Shown here one piece after another: positions 7,491 to 16,877 of a DNA stretch of 18,266 nt; position 1 is the first letter of the stretch; each line of letters opens with the position of its first letter. The position numbers were made by a program, and so were the translations under genes. The stretch is from positions 755,429 to 773,694 of the forward strand of contig NW_019091374.1 of assembly GCF_001949145.1 (NCBI RefSeq), written 5' to 3'. Below the pieces are notes generated by a model, which worked only from the letters and a program-made list of their open reading frames with translations, was not told where the DNA came from and searched no databases. Origin of the DNA: Acanthaster planci. Taxonomy: Eukaryota > Echinodermata > Asteroidea > Valvatida > Acanthasteridae.

Positions 7491-10400
7491 AACATAATAT
7501 CTTCATACCGTGCAATGACCATCATGAAGTTGGGTTTGTCAGTATTTAAGTCGATGCAGTAATATCGTAGATGCGTTGCCTCCAAGTTTTTGCCTCTTTG
7601 GCGTTCCATATTATTATAAGCTTGCTGTTTGATCCATCCCTTGAGCTGAGAGAGATCGATCGCTTGGCGTGGTCACCGGCTCACCTGAAGCCGACATCAT
7701 GCGTGCGAAAGGAAACTTGTGTTTTTATCGCTGGAAATAGAGATGAACAGAACTCTCAAGCTGTACTGACGGTGTACTGAGATAGACCACATGAGACGGA
7801 CGATTCGGGCTATACCTACAGCATGCACAAAGGATACTGCCAGGTAAAATGTCACAGGTCACGATCTTTATACATCCTAACCATTTGGTCTAACCATGAC
7901 CATCTGCGAAAGAAGGCAAACTAGAACTTCAACTGCTAAACACAATCCGATTGTACTTCTTTGGTAAATATATCAGGCAAGGGAGCAAAGCCTTGCAAGA
8001 ATAAAGATGCAAGCTGGCATTTATCCACAATCCGGGCTCCATACATTTTCAGAATCCCGCAGTTGTATATGTTATACACAACACATGCATACGTGTTTAT
8101 AAAATGCTTTTAAATCACATGCAATTTATAAGACCGATGATGGAAACGAAAGCAGTGGCTATAAAATGCACCAGATCACGGATTTATTTCTCTACGTTTC
8201 CTGTTCATGGTTGTCTTCACCACCATGAAAGCATGTTACTGATGTCTGACAGGCCCACATTTCACGAGTTGAATGACAAAATGCATATTTTTGTTTGATG
8301 TTTCGTTGCCGTTACTAGTAAATTGTCACACAAACGAATTCACTTTGGTGTTTCATTTCACAAGAAGCATGGACCAGCGTCTAGGTATCAAGAAGAATTG
8401 GAAAATATCCACTTCTGGTAATTCTGGTAAACAACTTCAAAGTGCGTTAAGGCGCTTAAAATTTCATCAACTTTGTTAGCTGCAAAATTCTAGCCATTTT
8501 ACGGGTTTATTAGTTTTTAAAATGCGAAACTGCGAAAAAGACAAGAGTTCATCTTGTCAGATTATGTCAATGGACTCACTGTTATTCCTCCATCGTGCCT
8601 GTTTCTCGATTATCATTCTGTGGCGATTTTAAGAAGTGCTCCGCTCCCCCCTCTGTACTCGATTCCCCTACAAAGCAACATCCCACTACAAAGTTTATCA
8701 CCCATTCTCCCGGCCTTGACGCAGCTCATTTGAAAGCTAACCGGGGAGAGAATTAGGGACTGCGATGAAAAGATTAACAGTCCAAAACGGGGTATTAACG
8801 CGCCCGGCCTGGTTAAAAACACTGGATTCGTTATCGATTAGGTATCAAACTAGAAGACAACCAGAAAGGAAATGTACCAAGCGCAGCATGCGCATGAGTA
8901 ATAATATCGTCATCTATACTAGCTCATTTCGCACCCGAATTAGGTCTACCTTCACGGAGAAGGCAGAACGCTCTTAAAAGTGACACTGCCTCAGCGGTTT
9001 GGAAGTCGGCCTTGTTACGTGTATAATTTTATGAACTCTGTTGTCTTGGGTCACTCATGGTGAGTGATTGCTTTCAGTTTGAAGGTTACCAGTACCCCAG
9101 GCCCAGTGCAACTTGCAAGACCAACATGTAACGGCTGTGTCGAGTTTTCTGGCGACGTCGCACATTGCCACAAGCTGAGGTGCCGCGTGGGCTTTGAGGA
9201 AATGTCAGTTAGTTTCTAATGCAGTTTTCGTGGAATTTATGATTATGGCAGACGATTCATCTCGTATCCGCTGAAGCTGCTTGTTACGTCGACGAAAGAC
9301 TTCTTTGGTGTCAAGAATTTACAAAGAGACTAATGGAGTCTGTGAGATCGCTTAGTTATCAACCAGACAAATCGCGAGAGAAACTTGCACGAGCGGTCTC
9401 ACAATGAAATGGCTGCGCTTCATCGGTTTACCACGTCAACTATGGTTTCCGCAATGTTGACGGTTTACCAGACCGCAATGGGCGATAACTTGGACAAACA
9501 CCCAAAAGCCCCAAGCAGCTGCAATGACGAACATCCGTGCGACCTTTCAGAGATCACGGGTCACATCCCATTCCTCTGAAATCCGAATTTGTTCATCTCG
9601 TAAACTAATTAAAAATTCCCGATACACAGGAGTATAGGTCAAAAATATTGATACCCTACAAATGTGTCAGATCGGCTTACAAAGTGTTTGGCAACAGAAA
9701 CTTTGAAAATAATCGTTGTCGAGTTAAGAAGGGAGAATGATTATGATCCAAATTATTCAGTGATGAGAAGGGTTTAGGATCGTTGAGTTCAAATCAAAAA
9801 TATCAATTAGTTCTGGCAAAATACCTGTATATACACACTTATGCTGAGATAAAAATGTCATTCAGTTCAAGTGCAGCAATGGCACTGCGTGTAAACTACA
9901 AATCGGTCAAATCCCCATAACATCAAGGACACGAGCATTTTAAGTACCCTTAATTATCATATTACAAGCTTAGGCGTACTCTACCTCTGATCGCGCCGCC
10001 ACGGTCAATTGCCTTGATGTCCAATCAAGCTTCTACCTTATAACGGTATGCAGGGTGCAGAGCACTAATTCAAGCCCAATGAAGAGTGTAAAATCAACAA
10101 TGTACATGTCCATGCACAGAGCTCAATATCACACCAGTCGGCATTACAGGAGTTTCTTCAAAAAAACTTTAAATTATTGTCTTAGCCTTAATCTTTCCAT
10201 TTCTTTTCTACTTTCAATTATTCACGCAAAGCAAACTCACCCCTAAAAAGTGCTAGTTCCCTCACCAGCCCGCAGTCATTTTTAAATGACATCAGTCTAC
10301 TCTCTCAGGCACTGAGCACCATTTTTCAACCATAATTTTATCAACTCGGGTGGATCATGGAAGCCCCTGAAACCAAGGAGTTGAGCCTGGCCTGCATTTC

Positions 10401-11100
10401 CACAATCCCTCTATTTTCTTCGGCCAAACAATCTCCATTTTCAAAAGAAAATGTGGGGCACTTTTCATGCTTAAGAGCTTGGGAAGGAATTACCACCTGA
10501 ATTAGTGTACTACAATCATAAACGGAATCTGCAATCAATTTTGTGTATTAGTAAACCTTAGTTTCAACTTTGGTTTCACTATTTCAAAGGGTATTTTAAT
10601 GCCTTTTGGGGTTTTATGCTCATGAGCATTTCCATATTCATGAGCGAAACTGTGATGTCATCTCGGAAGAAACCTTTTGTACACAAAAAAGTCCTGCATT
10701 TTTGTAGATTTTCCTGGACTAAGTTTTTTTTTTAATTCTTTGCTGATTCTTTGTTGTTTATTTGCAAAACAATAAGAAAACATCAACCCCTCTCCCAGAA
10801 ATATTTTCAGTTAGTAAATTAAATCTGGGTTCACAATTTGAACAGAAATACCTATTCACTGAACCATGTCTTCCTTCATTGACTTCACAGCATCAGCGCC
10901 CTCTGTTGTTCGGGAAAACATTGATAATTTTGATTGTTTAAACGAGTGCACTTTTCAATGCACTTAAGCAGACAGGAGTATAGAAGAGTTTTCATACACT
11001 GAAGAAAAGTACAAAGGTGCAGAAACAATTTGTCGAAGAAAAATTCATTGCAGCTACACTTTAACGCTTAAGAACTCCACGTGTGCATCCGTAGGTTACT
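7491..11100. other. Long intergenic region without a supported gene
   Basis: All open frames are under 75 codons and lack recognisable domains or paired splice sites. Small palindromes occur, such as ATGCTCATGAGCAT at 10616-10629 and an imperfect GTTGTATA palindrome near 8060. Nothing else was detected. Confidence 0.5.
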
Positions 11101-11114
11101 TTAACAATAGTTAA

Positions 11115-11152
11115 TGACCCCTTCTGAATCATTTTGACCCTTTTCAAGGTCA
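11115..11152. promoter_or_regulatory. Nuclear-receptor half-site cluster including TCAAGGTCA
   Basis: TGACCC occurs at 11115-11120 and 11135-11140, and TCAAGGTCA, an exact SF-1/ERR-type extended half-site, is at 11144-11152. The second and third sites form an everted repeat with a 6-base spacer inside a short imperfect inverted repeat (AATCATTTTGACC and its partner GGTCATTTTGATT). This is a motif match only. Confidence 0.3.
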
Positions 11153-11472
11153 TTTTGATTGGGAACCTTAATCCGAAGGCTTTCCTGATGTATTACTCAG
11201 GATCACCATGCTAGAACTCACTGTAGGGTATTATGCACTGGTGAGGTGGGTATTACGACATTAAATTCAAGTCGGTATCCATTTTCACAAAACACCATCA
11301 AAGACAATTGAGAACGGTTCAAAAGGAGAATATTTGCAGCACTTTTTAACAGAAAAAAGCTCAAGAAGACAGACCATTTAATAAAAGCTTTAATTACAAA
11401 TGATTTTTCAAAATACCAATCTACAAAGACTTGTAAACGCAAAAGATTTCATTTCCAGCTACAGTACAAAAA

Positions 11473-11582
11473 CTGTGGTGCTAAATTAGTGTTAACGTAA
11501 CACTCTCGGTACTCCTAGAGAGGCTCACACCGGATTGGTGTCATCACATATGCACACCGACAGTGCTAAATTTACACCACAG
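11473..11582. mobile_element. 110-bp MITE-like inverted-repeat element
   Basis: The ends CTGTGGTG and CACCACAG are perfect inverted repeats. Similarity continues inward through TAAATT and on to CTCGGT / rc CTGTCGGT, with a small insertion in the left arm. That insertion makes a perfect small palindrome, AGTGTTAACGTAACACT. There is no coding capacity. I could not define a clear target-site duplication, so the exact class is open. It may also be a non-transposon fold-back repeat. Confidence 0.5.
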
Positions 11583-12071
11583 GGTTTGCTGTTATAACAT
11601 CAATTTCATTCAAAGGAACAGTACCTCAAGGTAGTACATTATTGCACACTACAGCTTTAAAGTATTCATTACACAGTATTAAGTTGATGTCCATCTCCAA
11701 GAGATTAAATATATCTACATGTACATGCATTTCACACAGTAAGAGTGTCACACTGACAGGGTCAGACAAAATACATTTATTCGTGTTAACCTGACACACT
11801 CAGCAAGACAAGTTGAACAGAAAGACTACTGCATGAATCTGGACCAGACAGTACTGGTAAATGTTCCTTTGAACCATTCGTGTATAGCCTACGAAGACAC
11901 ATCCTCGATGTTAACGTGGGTGCTCCATCCAACCTGGTTTATACTGCATCCCTGGAATAGACTTTTTGACAATTAGACGAAATCATTTTTAGACAAGGGC
12001 ATGGACCATGTTGGCGGCCCAGGATCCAGCCCTAAAAAGTTGCATAACACGCCAACTGGTGAACACCCTAG
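11583..12071. other. Intergenic region
   Basis: No gene is supported. The stretch 11744-11800 contains AGTGTCACACT and a partly inverted CTGACACACT, forming weak secondary structure. Confidence 0.45.
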
Positions 12072-12105
12072 CTTGAAATCGTGCCAAACTGGACTCAGAT
12101 GTGAT
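12072..12105 (+). repeat. 34-bp inverted repeat, left copy
   Basis: This 34-base block, starting CTTGAAATCG and ending CAGATGTGAT, is repeated exactly in inverted orientation at 12560-12593. Similarity stops sharply on both sides of both copies. The enclosed 454 bases show no supported gene. Such a pair could be terminal repeats of a non-autonomous element, but no target duplication is visible outside them. Confidence 0.8.
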
Positions 12106-12559
12106 TTAGAACAGGCCGAACCATTAGGCGGATTCACGGCATGTTTGCACGGTTTTGTCGACCCTTCTTTTCATGCCTCTCCTGGCTGTAGAAATACCTT
12201 CCAAATGACCTTTAACCCAAGAGAGTCATTATATTAAGTATCCCTCTGCAGGACGAATAACATGTACTTCCTTTTAATAAACTGGCCCAATTTCAAGGCA
12301 ATCAGCAAACTTTTCTAGGCCATGATAAACGCTTTCGACTGCAAATAAAACCAATAGATTTTTTCACCATCGTGCGTCGAAAACTTAAACATTTCGTGAC
12401 AACTACGGATTAGACTTTCAACAAAAGGACCCAAAACACGTTCCAAATATCGTTCTACAAGTTCAGAACGGTTTTGCAGTAAACAATGTAAGCGGACAGA
12501 CAGTAATGTCTGGAACATGTACTGTTTGGGCCCCGTTTATAAAACTTCAGTGGTGTAGT

Positions 12560-12593
12560 ATCACATCTGAGTCCAGTTTGGCACGATTTCAAG
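12560..12593 (-). repeat. 34-bp inverted repeat, right copy
   Basis: Exact reverse complement of 12072-12105. The sequence immediately outside differs from that outside the left copy. Confidence 0.8.
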
Positions 12594-14259
12594 TCAGTTC
12601 TTAGTAGTCGTTGCTTCATGCTCAGGGGACTCTACTGCAGCACACAACTGGGAAAAAAAACAAGTTCCAACTATGAAGGCTCGATACCTCCCATCGATAT
12701 GGGGGGGAAATGCATTTGGAACGAAGATCACTCTTTCAAAGGTCGATTACCGCTTAGAAAGACTGGCAAATGTGACCAAACCTTGACAAGACTTCGTTGA
12801 AACACGTACGTGTATAATCTATGGGGCTGGATTTCCGTCTACATGTCCAACAGCAACAACACCCTTTGCACAAAATATTCTATTTCTATAAATGAAACAG
12901 ACCCCCAATTTCACCTAGTATCATGACGATTCTTCCAGTATGTTTTTCCCCTGAGGGTATGGTCAAATATACCGAGAATGGTCTTTGTAAAATTGTAAGT
13001 TTGTTTTACCGTATCGACGCACGATCGACTTGATCTTAAGGGGAGTCGAAGGATTTTCTTTTGTAGCACTATCAGCGATCTTTTCTACAGGTTAAGCTTC
13101 TTGGGAGTGACCAGGATGATTACGATCAATCATCTATCATTCAGGCTCTAACCACTATCCCAGACATGCCAGAATTTCAAAACTATTCGGTATATTTTTA
13201 CTATCCATACTGCAGTTGATGACGAGAGTACCATGTGTGTGACCTTTAAATGTTGTGCTGGCAACAGCGCGTTTATTCTGCTAGCAGTTCAGAAGATTAT
13301 CAAGAAAAAGCACTAAAATTCACTTTCCCTACCTTGAGCTGTCCGTGAGTGCGTCCCTCTTCGTGCCATGTGTTGCTTATTGGCTCAACGGTAGACTACT
13401 TAACCGCATACCAAGCACAATGAAAGTACAATTACTAATTAGGTTCACAGTACTTTGCTCAATCATGCCAATAAGGCGCGTGAAACGTTGAACACTGCTT
13501 TCGAAGCTTTAGACCTAGCACGACCGTCCCCGACTTTCTGTCGTGCGCTGTGCAAAACGCCTAAGACAATGGCCACGTTGAACACGAAGCACGAACATCA
13601 CTAGTCCTGATCCGAAACTAAAAACCATGGCCCGAAAACCCCTGCACTGAAACGCTGACCTGCACGGGAAAGCGCGTAGCCATTTTGGAACCAGAGACCG
13701 GGCTCTTAGTCACACTATCAGCTATCAAATCTTGGTCAAATAACTTCAAGCTAGGGAACTATTCCAGAGTGCTGTGTACACACAACTCACGATCCCAACT
13801 CGATGCGTGGTACGTTGAAGGTCACGCGGCGTCAAAGCGTCCGGCTTGCGGTGTGTCTTTAAAGGGATCCTGGGTGTGCTCCAAATGGCTCATGATACTA
13901 TTTTGAGAGGTTACCCAGAACATCTGCAGAAGGCTAAGTGCCCTTAATATACGCCCACAATCTCACACACGTCGTCATGAATGTAGCCTACGTTGCTTGT
14001 TGTTTGTCATAGGACCAGCTCGACTACTCCTTTAACCTTGTGCTTCCGCCCATGATTCAGTGCGGCTGATCAATAACTTCCGGAGCAAAGCACAGCAAAC
14101 ATTGACTCGACGCCAACTATTGAATGAATCGCATTTCAAACAAAATAAACCGAAAAATGGAAGGGAATCAGAATCCATTTGACGTTTTCATTGAAAGACC
14201 AACTTCACACAATGCGAAAATTTACTTGAATTTGTTGAGCATAAAGCGTGTCGTGCGAT
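12594..14259. other. Intergenic region
   Basis: No gene or repeat is supported. A tRNA A-box-like TGGCTCAACGGTAGA at 13381-13395 was examined and rejected. A 73-codon frame at 13685-13906 is open but has no recognisable features. Confidence 0.5.
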
Positions 14260-14264
14260 CGAGT

Positions 14265-14329
14265 ACCATGGACGTACATGTAAATGTACATACATGTACA
14301 TATACGCATGTACATCGGCTGTCCATGGT
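14265..14329. repeat. tacatgta-rich hairpin
   Basis: ACCATGGAC (14265-14273) and GTCCATGGT (14321-14329) are perfect 9-base inverted arms enclosing several copies of ACATGTA-type palindromes, so the whole 65-base block is strongly self-complementary. It looks like simple-sequence DNA or a small fold-back element. Confidence 0.6.
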
Positions 14330-14423
14330 CACAGGTTAATGTACTGTACATGTATACTCCCTCATTTCAGATGCATTTTTGAAACCTTTTTGCATTTAAA
14401 TAACTTCATTATTATTCATGAAG

Positions 14424-14614
14424 TTTGAAACCAATCATTTCAAGTATCCTTCGCGGACCCCGCGACACACATCATTCTAGCTAGCCGTGGTCAGAGAAGC
14501 ATCTAATATACTATTCCTTATTCGGATATTTAAGATAATTCATCATTTTCTACTATTACAGAGATATCTTTATCCATTATTTTGATCCTATATTTTGAAA
14601 TCAATTGTTTCAAG
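14424..14614 (+). repeat. Diverged direct repeat pair (TTTGAAA...TTTCAAG)
   Basis: The 21-base segment at 14424-14444 recurs with four differences at 14594-14614. Each copy is itself a TTGAAA...TTTCAA palindrome. It may be part of the same old repeat as the pair at 14480 and 14776. Confidence 0.35.
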
Positions 14615-14675
14615 AACTATTTACCTTTAATTTCTTGAATTTTTACATGTTTAATGCACAAGTGTCCTAAAACTT

Positions 14676-14689
14676 CCAAGATGGCGGCC
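14676..14689 (+). promoter_or_regulatory. YY1-like motif CCAAGATGGCGGCC
   Basis: Exact match to the animal YY1 core AAGATGGCGGC, a motif often found near transcription starts and in some retroelement leaders. No gene start is evident beside it. Confidence 0.35.
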
Positions 14690-14693
14690 TTAA

Positions 14694-14719
14694 AACCTGC
14701 TCCTTGTAAGGAGCAGGTT
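14694..14719. repeat. 26-bp perfect palindrome (12-bp arms, 2-base loop)
   Basis: AACCTGCTCCTT is followed by GT and then AAGGAGCAGGTT, its exact reverse complement. It lies five bases after a YY1-like motif. It could be a protein-binding palindrome, an element end-to-end junction, or a small RNA hairpin if transcribed. No terminator-like T tract follows. Confidence 0.75.
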
Positions 14720-14820
14720 GGCAGAAAATTGCCACTGCCGCTATTTCAATTTGTATAATTTTTACTCTTTCAATTGCTAGCCGTGGTCATGGAAGCATCT
14801 TATCGATATTGTTCCTTTTC

Positions 14821-15998
14821 CCGCACTCATCACAGAATAAAAACACCATTAGATCAACAAAGTTCGCCGAGTCCTTTTTGCCTATTTTATTGACTCTAAG
14901 ACATCAAGGGCCACATATAAAATAGTCCATGCGAAATTTCTCACTCTTTTAAAATTTTTCATTGCTTTTCAGTCTACTTCAAAACAGTAACAGGGGTATT
15001 AGCTTGACAGATCTGAGGAAACATTACTTTGGAGGAAGATGAGTTGACTTCTGTAAACTTTAAACTCTCGCCGTCATGTTCACTACCATTTAGTGGGCCC
15101 GGTATGCTGAAAATACACTTTACAGACATGATACCTGTAGATTAAATGCACGAAGTCCGACGGTGGTTCGGGTGTGCTTATCCACATCCAACAGTTTTAT
15201 CAGTCACTCTGAGAGTTTGGAGAAACGCGTCGGAAAGAGATTGATATTAGCCTGGAGGTTGGCAAAACATTGCTTTATATAAGAAAAGTATGAGCGGTAA
15301 GATCTGGCGGCAACTTTTTTTTGTCTGTCTGCAATTCACATTTTTCTGACAAACTTTGGTCCACATAACTCTACCATCGTATCGAATATTTCAGCGTGAG
15401 AGGATAAGGACTATCTCGAGAGAAAAGAATCACATCTGTTCAATCCTTAACTAGTTAGATAGATTCTTGCAACTGCTCCATCCACCATCAACATTCCAAG
15501 CAGCTTCCCCAGCGGGCCCTGATTCCTGTCATATCTCACGTATCTAGCTGTCAATTAACCTTAATTATCTTCAGGTAAGCCTACAAAGTGCCGTAAACTT
15601 GTAACAGTCCGTCGACAATCCAGTTCGTGACTCCGTGTCTATGGTTATACACGCACACGTACAACTGATAACTAGTCGGGTTCCCTGACCTGAATCCTCA
15701 TATGCAGCAAAGTATAAGCTCGGAGAGAACCCCCCCCCCCCTGCTTTGTGTTGGCCATTGTCTCGCAGGAATCTGGGGAATTCCTTTCAGACATCTTGGG
15801 GGATGTGTTAAGTAACAATAGTCTGGAATGTGTATAGGGATTGGACATGTTGGGGGGGAACCTTCGGTCTCACTTCTTGCTGGGTAAGCTCTATGGTATA
15901 ACCGAACCCTTGCAATCGAAAGTGAGTGGTCAAGTCTGGGAACCAGACTACACTGATTACAAGCTCCCGTTGGAGAAACACTCACGTTTGCGCGTTCA
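14821..15998. other. Intergenic region with a C12 tract and small hairpin
   Basis: No gene is supported. A C12 run is at 15730-15741. AGTCTGG-GAA-CCAGACT, a perfect 7-base-stem hairpin, lies near 15932-15948. The span of about 15720-15960 reads like repeat-derived DNA but I could not define its ends. Confidence 0.4.
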
Positions 15999-16385
15999 TT
16001 AGCCTTTTGCGAGTTGGATTTGAATAAAATCTGGTACACTGAGTTATCTGATTAGACGCACACATAAAATATAAAAAAAAAAACTGAATTCTGCGGATTA
16101 AAGACACTGTTAGTATACATCGTGATTCGGGCTATTTTTTTTCCCTAAGCGACCACCATTTCTGGAATGGACTGGTTCCTTTGTGCTCTTCCTATCCATT
16201 GAAAATAGTGTATTGTGCAAGGTGTCTTTATGTATGTAGGCCTAACTATAAGCAAAAACTTTCCCAAAACAACGAGGTATAGCAACAGTGTCTTCAGTAT
16301 GGAGAAATCAAATTGTTATGTTCACGTGAGTTTGAAGAACTCTGTGTACCAGATTTTATTCAGATTTAACTCGCAAAAGGCTTAT
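15999..16385. repeat. Diverged long inverted repeat (fold-back), arms about 110-120 bp
   Basis: The arm at 16277-16385 matches the reverse complement of about 15999-16120. The best part (16338-16384 against 16000-16045) is about 90 percent identical and includes GTACCAGATTTTATTCA and ACTCGCAAAAGGCT. A second block near the loop shares AACAGTGTCTT. The left arm has an extra poly-A/T stretch of about 11 bases. Outside the arms, similarity ends. It is probably an old MITE or an inverted duplication. No coding potential is evident. Confidence 0.65.
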
Positions 16386-16445
16386 TCTGGTTTCATTGTT
16401 CCATGCATAGTAACTCCACGTGGAATGGGCACGGCTTGAAAAGAA

Positions 16446-16455
16446 GTGACGTCAC
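16446..16455. promoter_or_regulatory. Perfect CRE palindrome GTGACGTCAC
   Basis: Contains the full 8-base CREB/ATF site TGACGTCA with symmetric flanks. A second full site lies about 420 bases downstream. No promoter or gene is visible next to it. Confidence 0.4.
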
Positions 16456-16869
16456 GGTTATGAACTGGAAAGAGCAGGGAGCCATTTAGGACCAAAGTCT
16501 TGCCCTGTACACAAGTAACGCATGAAATGCCTAATTTTCGCGAAATATAGCAGATAATATAGCTGAGAACTTCCATAAAAATAAAGTTCAGAAGATAATA
16601 TGGTCCTCTGTTTAAATAATCCCTTATATCTAAAATAGAGTTTATCCCAATCAGTTAGCACCTTTTTGTCAGAGAATAAGACTTTATGATAATCCATTCC
16701 GTTCCCCATAGTTCTCCAAAGCTCGAGCGATAAGACTCCCTATAAAAAATATGAAGATTATAGGCTCATATTCTAACCCCTGACTCGGGTATCCATGTTA
16801 AGTTCGTTCAGTTTCGATTACTGATCACTGACAAAGCAAACGCTCGTACACCTAATGGTGGTGATGGAA

Positions 16870-16877
16870 TGACGTCA
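16870..16877. promoter_or_regulatory. Perfect CRE palindrome TGACGTCA
   Basis: Second exact CREB/ATF-type site in the region. This is a motif match only. Confidence 0.35.

Larger units (their letters stand above)
14480..14819 (+). repeat. Diverged direct repeat pair (GCTAGCCGTGGTCA)
   Basis: GCTAGCCGTGGTCA followed two bases later by GAAGCATCT appears at 14480-14504 and again at 14776-14800. Weaker similarity continues for about 20 more bases, to a TTCCTT motif. The copies lie 296 bases apart in the same orientation and enclose the 26-bp palindrome. They may be ends of an old insertion or a local duplication. Confidence 0.5.

Noticed and set aside
7197-7609. Open frames over the C-tract region on both strands
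   Set aside because: They run through the C11/G6 repeat remnant and carry low-complexity proline/glycine segments typical of repeats.
12001-12237. 78-codon plus-strand ORF
   Set aside because: It includes the 34-bp inverted repeat copy, has no domain, and has no splice or promoter support.
13380-13450. tRNA-like A box TGGCTCAACGGTAGA with a later GGTTCA
   Set aside because: The spacing to a poor B box is wrong, and no acceptor or anticodon stem could be paired.
14124-14339. 71-codon plus-strand ORF ending in a histidine/valine/threonine-rich tail
   Set aside because: The tail is a translation of the tacatgta simple repeat; no domain is visible.
15698-16039. 113-codon minus-strand ORF
   Set aside because: It crosses the left arm of the long inverted repeat and a C12 tract, and its start is mirrored by the other arm; it reads as repeat-derived, not as a gene.
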